This document shows, piece by piece, positions 43,742 through 52,433 of a DNA stretch of 64,000 nucleotides. A program made the translations under genes and the position numbers. Every line of letters begins with the position of its first letter. Positions within the stretch are counted from its first letter, which is position 1. Under the pieces are notes generated by a model. The model saw only the letters and a program-made list of their open reading frames with translations, did not search any database and had not been told where the DNA came from. The DNA lies in contig NZ_CP119789.1 in assembly GCF_029338275.1 (NCBI RefSeq), forward strand, positions 434,001 through 498,000. Direction: 5' to 3'. The DNA is from Haloarcula ordinaria. Its GTDB lineage: Archaea > Halobacteriota > Halobacteria > Halobacteriales > Haloarculaceae.

Positions 43742-45415
43742 CTACGGTCCGCTGGCGGTCCGGTCCCGCGGCAGTCTGACCGTGGCCGTCGTCCCGTCGC
43801 TCGTGTCGAACGAGAGCGTCCCGCCCAGCGCGGTGGCCGCCCAGCGGACCAGCCACAGCCCCATCCCGCTGCCGTGGTCCAGGTCCGTCTCGCGGCCGCG
43901 CTCGAGGACCGCGAGCTCGTGCTCCGGCACCCCGGGACCGTCGTCGCTGACCGTGAGGACGACGTCCTCGCCGTCGGTCGCCGCCGTGACGTCGACGGTC
44001 GCGTCGTCGGCGTGTTCCAGCCCGTTCTCGACGAGGTTCTCGACCAGGACGTCGAGCAGTTCGGGCTGGGTCGTCAGCGCGAGGGTCTCGGGCACCGACA
44101 CGGTCACCTCACCTCCGTGCACGTCGGTGAGCCCGTCGACCGCAGCGGTGACCGCCCGACGGAGGTCCACCGACACCAGCGCCTCGTCGTCGGCACCGAC
44201 CTCCGAGAGCGTCCGCGCCTTCGTCCCCGACTCGACGAGACGGTCCACCGCGGCCCCGATGGTCGCGGCGTAGTCGGCGTGCTCGCCGGTCAGGTCCTCG
44301 GCGAGCAGTTCTGCCCGCGCCTGGATGACGACGCCCTCGTTGCGGACGTTGTGCCGGAGAAAGCGGTTGAGCACTTCGAGCCGTCGCTCGCGGCGGATCT
44401 CGTCGGTGACGTCCTGGAACACCACGGTGTAGCCCAGTTGGGTCCCGGACTCGTCGCGCAGTTCGGTCTGGCGGACCTTGTACTCGCGGGGCGACCCGCC
44501 GTTCTCGACGGTCACCTGGGCTGGCTGGCCGTCGGCGCTGACGCTGTCGCCGACCAGCAGGTCGCCGAGTGGCGTGGTCAGCGCCGGCTGCTTGTCCACG
44601 GCGAGCATCCGCTCGGCGGCGGGGTTGAGGTTGACGACCCGGCCGTCGACGTCGACGATGGCCACCGGCGTCGCGATGTCGTCGATGGCCGCCCGCTCGC
44701 CCGCCCGTCGCGTCGCCGGGTGGAACTCGAACATGTCGCTGCGGACGAACGCGTACGTGTCCAGCGCGATGTGGGGCAGGAACATGACCGTCGTCAGGCT
44801 GGCCACCGGCCCGACGCCGCCGGCCCACGCCAGCAGCGCGAAGCCCGGCGGGATGGGGCTCAACCCGACGGCGATGGCCTCACGCCGGTAAAGCGGCCCG
44901 TAACTGACCACGGTGTCAAAGACGAGCAGCGTCCCGAAACTGACGAACAGCATCGCGACGAGGACGGCGACGTTGCCGACGGGCAGGATAGCGTACTCGG
45001 CCGCCGCACCGCCCAGCGATTCGACGACGCGGAACTCCTGCCAGACCAGCCCGTGCAGCGGGTTCGTGAGCACCAGCGCCGACGTCGCCACCGGGACCGC
45101 CAGTCCGGCTCGAAAGACCCATCCCTCCAGCAGCGCCGTCCGACCGGTGTACCCCAGCGCGAAGGCCAGGAAGAAGAAGCCGATCCAGGTCAGACAGAGC
45201 CAGACGACCATCTCCAGGGCGAGGTGGACCGTCGGGTCGGCCACCAGCGTGGCGACGCCGTAGGCGACACACCACACCGTGATGGTCGCGATGGTGGCGA
45301 CGAACCAATCCGCGCCGGGTTTCCCCCGATGCTCGCGCAGCTGGGCGAGCAGGTAGAGCGAGCCCAGCCCCGAGGCGACCGACCCGACGGCGAGCCAGGG
45401 GACGCTGACAGCCAT
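43742..45415 (-). CDS. Sensor histidine kinase with 7TM input and PAS domain
   Basis: 557-residue membrane histidine kinase. Order: seven TM helices (residues 1-210, HisKA_7TM type, starting MAVSVPWLAVG), a PAS-like domain (about 225-340), a dimerisation helix with the phospho-acceptor His in LNRFLRHNVRNEG (about 350-362), and an HATPase domain with the N box VENLVENGLEHAD, G1 DDGPGVPE and G2 GSGMGLWLVRW. No response regulator adjoins it, so its partner is encoded elsewhere. ATG at 45415 starts the first TM helix. Copy B of a repeat element occupies its upstream region. Confidence 0.92.
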   Translation of the reverse strand: MAVSVPWLAVGSVASGLGSLYLLAQLREHRGKPGADWFVATIATITVWCVAYGVATLVADPTVHLALEMVVWLCLTWIGFFFLAFALGYTGRTALLEGWVFRAGLAVPVATSALVLTNPLHGLVWQEFRVVESLGGAAAEYAILPVGNVAVLVAMLFVSFGTLLVFDTVVSYGPLYRREAIAVGLSPIPPGFALLAWAGGVGPVASLTTVMFLPHIALDTYAFVRSDMFEFHPATRRAGERAAIDDIATPVAIVDVDGRVVNLNPAAERMLAVDKQPALTTPLGDLLVGDSVSADGQPAQVTVENGGSPREYKVRQTELRDESGTQLGYTVVFQDVTDEIRRERRLEVLNRFLRHNVRNEGVVIQARAELLAEDLTGEHADYAATIGAAVDRLVESGTKARTLSEVGADDEALVSVDLRRAVTAAVDGLTDVHGGEVTVSVPETLALTTQPELLDVLVENLVENGLEHADDATVDVTAATDGEDVVLTVSDDGPGVPEHELAVLERGRETDLDHGSGMGLWLVRWAATALGGTLSFDTSDGTTATVRLPRDRTASGP

Positions 45416-45789
45416 TGGTCCAACCTTCGTGCCCTCCGTGTTGACGTTTCCGGCACCAGACCCCGCCGTGTGTACTTCTACAGGTATCTGTTCAGGGAGC
45501 CAGAAAGCCCCGGCCAAAGCCGGTTGTTCAGCCGACAGGGGCGGGACTGAAAGGGGCCGCGCTCAGGACGACGTTCACAAGAGCGAAGCTCTTGTGCAGC
45601 CCATCAGAAATCTTTGATTTCTGAGGACGGTGGGCGACGTAAGCACCGCAGCCCGGAGGGCAAGGAGCGCAGCGAGCCCCCCGAGTCGTGAGCGCGGGGG
45701 CTTTCTGGCTCTTCGTGTCAGTACTCACGAACACGACTGCAGACACAGAGAGCCGACGCTGTTTTGTCGGGCCTCTCCGTAGCCGTGGT
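45416..45789. other. 374-base intergenic region between divergent genes
   Basis: Contains the upstream sequence of the histidine kinase gene, copy B of the structured repeat (about 45465-45715) and 75 bases before the GTG start of the SWIM protein. No credible coding sequence is seen. Confidence 0.7.
45465..45715 (+). repeat. Structured divergent-region element, copy B
   Basis: Best-preserved copy. A perfect 15-bp terminal inverted repeat, GAGCCAGAAAGCCCC (45497-45511) and its complement (45697-45711), bounds 215 bases; similarity to copy A starts about 30 bases further upstream at GTGTACTTC. Internal hairpins: CACAAGAGC-GAA-GCTCTTGTG (45576-45596) and CAGAAATC-TTT-GATTTCTG (45605-45623). 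Relative to copy A the first stem carries a compensated G:C to A:T change. Confidence 0.87.
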
Positions 45790-46137
45790 GTGACCGCAGT
45801 CGACGAGTGGACGGCACTGCTCGCCGAAGCGGGGGAACTCACCCCCGAAGCAGTGTCGCGTCTCGTCGACGCCCACGGCGACCGCGGCCAGCGCGCCATC
45901 GAAGCCGTCGGCGAGAGCCGGGTGAAAGGCTACCGGGATTTCACCGTCGTCGTCGGCCACGACGACGAGTACATCGTCGAGGACGGCGGCTGTACCTGTG
46001 CCGACAGCGAGTACAACCTCGACGCCGACGACCCCGACCAGCTGTGCTGGCACGTCATCGCCGCCCACGTCGCCGAGGCCATCGACGCCGTCGACCACCA
46101 CGACATGTGGTACTCGGATGTCAGAGATTTCCTCTAG
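45790..46137 (+). CDS. SWIM zinc finger protein
   Basis: 115-residue acidic protein whose centre is a SWIM motif, CxCx(n)CxH: GGCTCADSEYNLDADDPDQLCWHVIAAH (two Cys about residues 72-74, then Cys-His near 91-93). SWIM fingers bind DNA or proteins. The N-terminal 40 residues are helical. GTG at 45790 gives VTAVDEWTALL. Small SWIM proteins are common and uncharacterised in haloarchaea. A 3'-flank element starts two bases after its stop codon. Confidence 0.78.
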   Translation: MTAVDEWTALLAEAGELTPEAVSRLVDAHGDRGQRAIEAVGESRVKGYRDFTVVVGHDDEYIVEDGGCTCADSEYNLDADDPDQLCWHVIAAHVAEAIDAVDHHDMWYSDVRDFL

Positions 46138-46330
46138 ACCACTTTTTGCTGCGGGGGGTTTCCTCGCTCGCTCCGCTCGCTGCGGGAACCCCCGTTGCAA
46201 AAACGTGGGGAAAAACTGCCGGACGCTCGGGCTTCGCCCTCGCGTCCGGTGAAACGCCTCGCTCCGCTCGGCGTATGCGACTGGAAGCCTGCCCTTCCCC
46301 GTCGGCGCGCAACAGAGGGCGCGCCTGGCT
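46138..46330 (+). repeat. 3'-flank element, copy S (after the SWIM gene)
   Basis: Starts at CCACTTTTTGC (46139-46149), two bases after the stop. The variable stem-loop GGTTTCC...GGGAACC follows, then the complementary arm GCAAAAACGTGG (46197-46208) with a one-base bulge and GGAAAAACTGCCGGACGCTC. Later blocks CGTCCGGTGAAACG, CGTATGC and CTGCCCTTCCCCGTCGGCGC recur, in inverted orientation, beyond hisH (copy U). No coding sequence seen. Confidence 0.85.
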
Positions 46331-46340
46331 AACTGCGCCG

Positions 46341-46991
46341 CTACCGCTTTTCGACGCAGTAGTCGACGAAGTTCCGGAGGATGTGCAGGCCCGTCTCGCC
46401 GGACTTCTCGGGGTGGAACTGGGTCCCGAAGACGTTGCCGGCCTCGTTGGCGACGATAGAGGCGAAGTCGACGCCGTAGTCGGTGGTGGCGACGACCGCG
46501 CCCTCGTCGTCGGGGACGGCGTAGTACGAGTGGACGAAGTAGGCGTACTGGCCGTCGATGCCCTCCACGAGCGGGTGGTCGCGCTGGACGTCGAGTTCGT
46601 TCCAGCCCATGTGCGGGACCGTCTGGTCACGGCTGAAGCGGACGTTCTTTCCAGGGACGAGGTCCAGGCCCTCGGCGTCGCCCTGGCCGGCGTGGTCGGC
46701 TTCCTCGCTTGTGGTCAGCAGCATCTGCATCCCGAGACAGATGCCGAAGAGCGGCGTGCCTGCCTCGGCCTGTTCGACCAGCGTCTCGCGGAACGGGCCG
46801 GCGTTCTCCATCCCCTCGGAGAAGGCGCCAACGCCGGGGAGGACGACGCCGTCGGCCCGCGCGAACTCTGCCGGGTCCTCGGAGAGGGTCACGTCCGCGC
46901 CGGCGCGCTCCAGGCCGCGCGTGACGCTCCGGAGGTTCCCCAGTCCGTAGTCGACGACGACCACCTCCGCGGCGGTCTGTCTGGCGTTCAT
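46341..46991 (-). CDS. hisH: Imidazole glycerol phosphate synthase subunit HisH
   Basis: Glutamine amidotransferase subunit that feeds ammonia to HisF in histidine biosynthesis. The 216-residue class I domain has the nucleophile Cys85 in GICLGMQML and the His193/Glu195 pair in FHPEKS, with the oxyanion-strand PGVG near 52-55. Full length and intact. No other his gene is nearby, as his genes are scattered in haloarchaea. The gene is flanked on both sides by copies of the 3'-flank element in inverted orientation. Confidence 0.95.
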   Translation of the reverse strand: MNARQTAAEVVVVDYGLGNLRSVTRGLERAGADVTLSEDPAEFARADGVVLPGVGAFSEGMENAGPFRETLVEQAEAGTPLFGICLGMQMLLTTSEEADHAGQGDAEGLDLVPGKNVRFSRDQTVPHMGWNELDVQRDHPLVEGIDGQYAYFVHSYYAVPDDEGAVVATTDYGVDFASIVANEAGNVFGTQFHPEKSGETGLHILRNFVDYCVEKR

Positions 46992-47370
46992 GGGAGGGGA
47001 TACGAAAACGGAGGCTAAGTCGCTTCCCCTTCGGACAGATTTCGCGAGTGGTGGTGATGCGGTGGCCGGGCGCGCCCTCCGTGGCGCGCCGGCGGGGAAG
47101 GGCAGGCCCGCAGCACGAGCATACGGCGAGCAACGCGGGCCGTTTCACCGGACGCGAACAGCGAGGTCACGGAGTGACCTCGCAAGCGAACGGCGAGAAG
47201 CGCCGTGAGCGAGTGAGCGTCCGGCAGTTTTTCCCCACGTTTTTGCAAGTCGAGCGGGACCGAAGGTCCCGCTGACCATGCGAACGGGCGCGCAGCGCCC
47301 GTGAGCAGAGAGTGGTTCGCGCGAAGCGCGAACCCGACGCAGCAAAAAGTGGTCGGTAAAAAGTGGTGGT
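46992..47370. other. 379-base intergenic region upstream of hisH and downstream of the uracil-DNA glycosylase gene
   Basis: Only about 50 bases next to hisH look like ordinary promoter space. The rest (47040-47370) is copy U of the 3'-flank element. No gene recognised. Confidence 0.7.
47040..47370 (-). repeat. 3'-flank element, copy U (after the uracil-DNA glycosylase gene)
   Basis: Read on the minus strand from the glycosylase stop: CCACTTTTTACC (47355-47366), CCACTTTTTGC (47342-47352), variable hairpins (TTCGCGCTTCGCGCGAA, GGGCGCTGCGCGCCC, GCGGGACCTTCGGTCCCGC), then GCAAAAACGTGG (47235-47246) and GGAAAAACTGCCGGACGCTC, followed by the CGTCCGGTGAAACG, CGTATGC and CTGCCCTTCCCC blocks in the order seen in copy S. 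The hairpin loops differ completely from copy S; the blocks between do not. Confidence 0.85.
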
Positions 47371-47958
47371 TCAGAAATCGCCGATGCGTCGCTGCCCGCT
47401 CTCGTCGTCGGTGAAGTCGGCGGCTTTCGCGAGCGTGTCGGCGAACGTCTCTTTCTGGCTGGGGTCGTACAGGGTTGCGGCGGGGTGGACACAGACCAGC
47501 ACTGGCCGGGGCGTTCCGGCGACGGTGACGTCGTGGACCGTACCCGCCTCGCCGGTCACCGCGACGTCCCGGTCCAGCAGGTGCTGGGCGGGCACCTTCC
47601 CGAGCGTGACGACCACCTCGGGGTCGACGCGGTCGATTTCGGTCTCTAAGTACTCACGGCAGTTCGCGAGTTCGTCGGCGTGGGGGTCGCGGTTGTCCGG
47701 CGGCCGGCAGCGCACGCAGTTCGTGATGCGGACGTCGGCGCGGTCCAGGCCGACGTCCCTGAGCGTCTCGTCGAGGACGTCGCCGCTGCGGCCGACGAAC
47801 GGTTCGCCCTGTTCGTCCTCGTTCGCGCCTGGGGCCTCCCCGACGAACAGGAGGTCGGCGTCCGCGGGGCCGACGCCGTTGACGATCCGCGAGCGCGATT
47901 CACAGAGTTCCTCGCAGCGCTCGCAGTCGACGACGTCGAGGCCGTCCATCTGAGTCAT
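47371..47958 (-). CDS. udg: Uracil-DNA glycosylase, family 4 (iron-sulfur)
   Basis: Removes uracil from DNA to start base excision repair. The 195-residue product has the family 4 motif GEAPGANEDEQGEPFVGRSG (about residues 40-59) and the C-terminal HPAATLY loop. Cysteines for a 4Fe-4S cluster are visible at CERC (12 and 15), in NCVRCRPP and in ANCREYL. Length is normal. The start is ATG 47958 or the in-frame ATG 47949; the rest of the N-terminus is conserved. Confidence 0.92.
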   Translation of the reverse strand: MTQMDGLDVVDCERCEELCESRSRIVNGVGPADADLLFVGEAPGANEDEQGEPFVGRSGDVLDETLRDVGLDRADVRITNCVRCRPPDNRDPHADELANCREYLETEIDRVDPEVVVTLGKVPAQHLLDRDVAVTGEAGTVHDVTVAGTPRPVLVCVHPAATLYDPSQKETFADTLAKAADFTDDESGQRRIGDF

Positions 47959-48015
47959 ACCGGTCGTTGGCGTGCGGGGGTATCAAACGCGGCGGTCCCG
48001 GCGAGCGGTCGACGG

Positions 48016-48567
48016 TCAGTCGGCGTCGACCAGTCCCCGCGCGGCCAGTCGGGCGACCCGGAGCGGTTCTGGCCGGCCGCCCTCGGGCGTGAACGCGCGG
48101 ACGACGTCGGCGGCCTCGGCGTCGGGAAGACCCACCGCGCGGACGTACACCGTCTCGTCGTTCACCGTGACGGGGTGGCGGTCGGGCTGGGCGCGGTAGG
48201 TCGACAGGCGGTCGGCGACGACGTCGGGGTCGTCGAAGGCCTCCTGGATGGCTGATTCGAGTCCCGGCGAGGCCTCGAAGGTCACCGAGACGACGGGTAG
48301 ATCAGTCTCGTCGTGGATGCGGTGCAGGTCGAGGACGTTGAACCACGCCAGGGCGATGCCCGAGAGGAGGAGGTAGCGGACGTCCTCGCGGTCCAGTCGG
48401 TCGACCATCGCACGGACGACCGTGGTCGCATCGCTCCCGCCGACGGTACAGGTGTCGAAGACGAACCCGTCGACGACGCGGCTGGCACGCACGACGACGC
48501 CCGCGAGGTGGCTGGTCGTGTCCCGGTAGGACTCGGCGATACCGAGCGCACGGACCCCCGCTTTCAC
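48016..48567 (-). CDS. DUF99 family protein (endonuclease V-like fold)
   Basis: 183-residue protein of the archaeal DUF99 (UPF0215) family, structurally related to endonuclease V, with unproven activity. Family marks: KAGVRALGIAES at the N-terminus, VDGFVFDTCTVGGSDAT, and the strand LLLSGIALAWFNVLDL. Its start overlaps the stop of the small acidic protein gene at 48564 in an ATGA junction, so the two are coupled. Confidence 0.85.
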   Translation of the reverse strand: MKAGVRALGIAESYRDTTSHLAGVVVRASRVVDGFVFDTCTVGGSDATTVVRAMVDRLDREDVRYLLLSGIALAWFNVLDLHRIHDETDLPVVSVTFEASPGLESAIQEAFDDPDVVADRLSTYRAQPDRHPVTVNDETVYVRAVGLPDAEAADVVRAFTPEGGRPEPLRVARLAARGLVDAD

Positions 48568-48767
48568 GTGTTTCGGTCTTCGTTGACGTCTTCGTCTTCT
48601 TTGATGTCTTTCAGCCGGTCGAGAAGTTCGTCGTTCGATGCGGTGAACTCGTACTCGACGTCACCCTCGTGGGTGTTCTCCGCGGCGTCGAGTCCGTCCT
48701 CGTCGTCGAAGTCGGTGTCGTACTCCTGGTTTTCCTGTTCCGACTCGTCGTAGCTCCCAAACCCCAT
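48564..48767 (-). CDS. Small acidic haloarchaeal protein (DUF5786-like)
   Basis: 67-residue highly acidic soluble protein, MGFGSYDESEQENQ at the start and DELLDRLKDIKEDED near the end. It resembles the short haloarchaeal family I recall as DUF5786; no function is known. First gene of a two-gene unit with DUF99. The ATG at 48767 is clear; the upstream sequence extends in frame but is not plausible as protein. Confidence 0.72.
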   Translation of the reverse strand: MGFGSYDESEQENQEYDTDFDDEDGLDAAENTHEGDVEYEFTASNDELLDRLKDIKEDEDVNEDRNT

Positions 48768-48859
48768 GATACGTGTGAAACTATGTCGTTCACGCCCAAA
48801 AAGGAATCGCCCGGGTATCACGATTGATTCGCACGGATTCTGCGACGTCGAGCGCTGGC

Positions 48860-49579
48860 TCAGCGCGACTCCGGGGCGTCGACGTTGCGGTTGCCGGCGT
48901 AGGCGTCGGCCCCTTCGGTCGGCGTCGCCCACCGGACGGCGTTGTCGAGCACCTGCTGGACGTCGTCGCGGTGGTAGATGGGATACGTCTCGTGCCCGGG
49001 TCGGAAGTAGAAGATTCGCCCGCGGCCGCGACGGAAACAACAGCCGCTGCGGAACACCTCGCCGCCCTCGAACCAGGAGGTGAAGACGAGGCGGTCGGGC
49101 TCGGGGATACCGAAGGGTTCGCCGTACGTCTCGGCCTCGTCGAAGACCAGCGCGTCGTCCAGGTCGTCGGCGATGGGGTGGCCGGGATCGACGACCCACA
49201 GGCGCTCGCGCTCGTCGGCCTCGCGCCAGGTGAGGTCACAGGGCGTGCCCAAGAGGCGCTGGAACGGCTTCGAGGCGTGAGCCGAGTGAAGGACGATGAG
49301 ACCCATCCCGTCGTTGACGCGCTCGGCGACCCGGTCGACCACGTCGTCGGCGACCTCGTGGTGCGCGACGTGGCCCCACCACACCAGGACGTCGGTGTCG
49401 TCGAGCGCGGTCTCGGTGAGGCCGTGCTCGGGTTCCTCGAGCGTGGCTGTCCGAGTCTCGTGGCCGCGCTCGGCCAGCCCGTCGGCGATGACAGCGTGGA
49501 TGCCATCTGGGTACACCTCGGCGACGGCGTCGTCTTCCTGCTCGTGGACGAACTCGTTCCAGACGGTGACGGAGACCAT
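48860..49579 (-). CDS. ThuA-like domain protein
   Basis: 239-residue soluble protein with the flavodoxin/class I amidotransferase-like ThuA fold linked to trehalose and other sugar metabolism. Features: [11 protein letters not shown] at the N-terminus, [12 protein letters not shown] in the middle, [21 protein letters not shown], and the C-terminal [17 protein letters not shown]. The pattern closely follows ThuA proteins, including the conserved HSAH. Substrate unknown. Divergent from the MBL hydrolase at 49661. Confidence 0.88.
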   Translation of the reverse strand: MVSVTVWNEFVHEQEDDAVAEVYPDGIHAVIADGLAERGHETRTATLEEPEHGLTETALDDTDVLVWWGHVAHHEVADDVVDRVAERVNDGMGLIVLHSAHASKPFQRLLGTPCDLTWREADERERLWVVDPGHPIADDLDDALVFDEAETYGEPFGIPEPDRLVFTSWFEGGEVFRSGCCFRRGRGRIFYFRPGHETYPIYHRDDVQQVLDNAVRWATPTEGADAYAGNRNVDAPESR

Positions 49580-49660
49580 GCACGTGGTGCGAGGGGATTC
49601 GGCCTAAATCTGGCGCCGGCCGGGGATACACTGAAACGGTCGCCCGCCCACGCACCCGAC

Positions 49661-50272
49661 ATGGAAGTCCACAACGTCACTGCCGACGCCGAGACGTTCA
49701 CCTGTAACGCCTATCTCGCGCTCGGGGACCGGACGGTGCTCGTCGACGCGGGTGCGATGGACGGCGTCGTCGACGTGATTCTCGAGCACACCGATGCGCT
49801 CGACGCCGTCGTCCTGACCCACCAGCACGGCGACCACGTCCAGCAGCTCGACGCCGTCCTCGACGCGTTCGACGCCGACCTGTACGCCTACGCCGCGCAT
49901 CCGCGTCGGACACACGAACTGGCCGACGGCGACACGGTCCAGGTCGGCGACGAGGACTGCGAGGTGGTGTATACGCCGGGCCACGCCGACGACCACGTCT
50001 CGCTCGTCTCAGAGCGGTCGCTGTTCTCGGGCGACGTGGTCGTCCACGACGACGGCGCGTTCGAGGGCGGGTCGTTCGGCCGCACTGACCGGCCCGGCCA
50101 GTCTCGAGAGCGACTCATCGAGAGCATCCAGGACCTGCTCGACCGGCTGCCCGACAGCGTCGAGGACATGTACTCGGGCCACGGCGGCGTCTTCCACGGT
50201 GACGTGCGAGCAATCGTCGAGCGGGCGCTCGAACGGGCCGAGCGGCGCGAGCCGAAGTATCCCGACGAGTGA
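49661..50272 (+). CDS. MBL fold metallo-hydrolase
   Basis: 203-residue metallo-beta-lactamase-fold hydrolase with the metal motif TQHGD variant HQHGDHVQQ (HxHxDH, about residues 53-58), the second His in YTPGHADDHV and a third in YSGHGGVF. The pattern resembles glyoxalase II-like hydrolases; the substrate is probably a thioester or lactone. ATG at 49661. Divergent from the ThuA-like gene, so a shared promoter region of 81 bases serves both. Confidence 0.88.
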   Translation: MEVHNVTADAETFTCNAYLALGDRTVLVDAGAMDGVVDVILEHTDALDAVVLTHQHGDHVQQLDAVLDAFDADLYAYAAHPRRTHELADGDTVQVGDEDCEVVYTPGHADDHVSLVSERSLFSGDVVVHDDGAFEGGSFGRTDRPGQSRERLIESIQDLLDRLPDSVEDMYSGHGGVFHGDVRAIVERALERAERREPKYPDE

Positions 50273-50332
50273 GCGGCGAGTGGAGCAGTCGCTCGCCGGT
50301 GTAGCGCGGAACGCAGAACGCGAACGGCCGGA

Positions 50333-51662
<1,330 letters not shown>

Positions 51663-51704
51663 TAACGGCGAACCTACAAGAACTCGCGTGCGGTAACATG
51701 TATC

Positions 51705-51815
51705 ATGCGGTGTCCCAACTGCGGTGAGCACATAGAGGACGCGTTCGAGGCGTATGCCCGCAAGGCCTGTCCGTACTGTGAAGCGCCGCTCAACGAGAAG
51801 GTCCCACTGCGTTGA
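51705..51815 (+). CDS. 36-residue zinc-ribbon protein
   Basis: Tiny open frame, MRCPNCGEHIEDAFEA to the tail, with two Cys pairs (CPNC at residues 3-6 and CPYC at 22-25) that make a one-zinc ribbon. It starts 42 bases after the enolase-like gene and ends five bases before the convergent tsr3 stop. Very small zinc-finger proteins are frequent in haloarchaea and some are translated and functional; its role is unknown. Confidence 0.65.
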   Translation: MRCPNCGEHIEDAFEAYARKACPYCEAPLNEKVPLR

Positions 51816-51820
51816 GGCGA

Positions 51821-52336
51821 CTACTCGTCGGCGAGGTAGTCGTCCTGGACCGCGACGACGTCGGTCGAGTCCGCGCAGTCGGCGTAGCGCGCCAGTGGTT
51901 CCTCGTTCAGCTCGAGGAAGGTGTGGCCCCAGGTGAACTTCGAGAGAATCTCCTCGGCCTGGTCGCGTTCGCCGAGGATACAGAGCGCGCCGGCGAAGGC
52001 CTCGACGGTGTTCAGCTGGAACGGCGTCCCGTAGTTGACCGGGTTCCCGGCGACCAGGAAGGGTAGCGACCGGTGGATACCCTGGAGGTCGAACGCCTCG
52101 CGCTCGGCGGTCTCCCAGGAGCAGTCGAGTGCGACCAGTCGGCCGTGTCGAGCGCCGTCGCCGTGGCGGGGGCGGTCGGCCGGCGACAGCGCCTGGTCCG
52201 CGAAGGGGTTGAGGACGATACCCGGCGGCGTCGAGCGCGTCGCGCGGTGCAGCTCGGCCAGGTCGAACCTGGCGAGTTTGCGGGCGCTGCACTTCTTCGG
52301 GTCGTCGTCACCTTCGTAGCGGACGTGGAGTTCCAC
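51821..52336 (-). CDS. tsr3: 16S rRNA aminocarboxypropyltransferase Tsr3
   Basis: SAM-dependent enzyme that adds the aminocarboxypropyl group to a hypermodified uridine of small-subunit rRNA. The 171-residue product has the family's [13 protein letters not shown] (about residues 12-24), the [14 protein letters not shown] stretch, ALDCSWE and [13 protein letters not shown], then [17 protein letters not shown] at 52336 ([16 protein letters not shown]) fits the conserved N-terminus; a farther upstream ATG at 52399 adds 21 unlikely residues. Confidence 0.92.
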   Translation of the reverse strand: MELHVRYEGDDDPKKCSARKLARFDLAELHRATRSTPPGIVLNPFADQALSPADRPRHGDGARHGRLVALDCSWETAEREAFDLQGIHRSLPFLVAGNPVNYGTPFQLNTVEAFAGALCILGERDQAEEILSKFTWGHTFLELNEEPLARYADCADSTDVVAVQDDYLADE

Positions 52337-52401
52337 GCCCGGACTACTGTCGCGGCGGGCAAAAGCGCCTCGGCACGGGCCGACTGCCCCATCTGACACC
52401 T

Positions 52402-52413
52402 ACCCTTAAGTAC
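52402..52413 (+). promoter_or_regulatory. TATA box of the fused peroxiredoxin gene
   Basis: ACCCTTAAGTAC lies 21-32 bases before the GTG at 52434, supporting that start. Confidence 0.45.
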
Positions 52414-52433
52414 CAAGGCGGCAACAATCGTCT

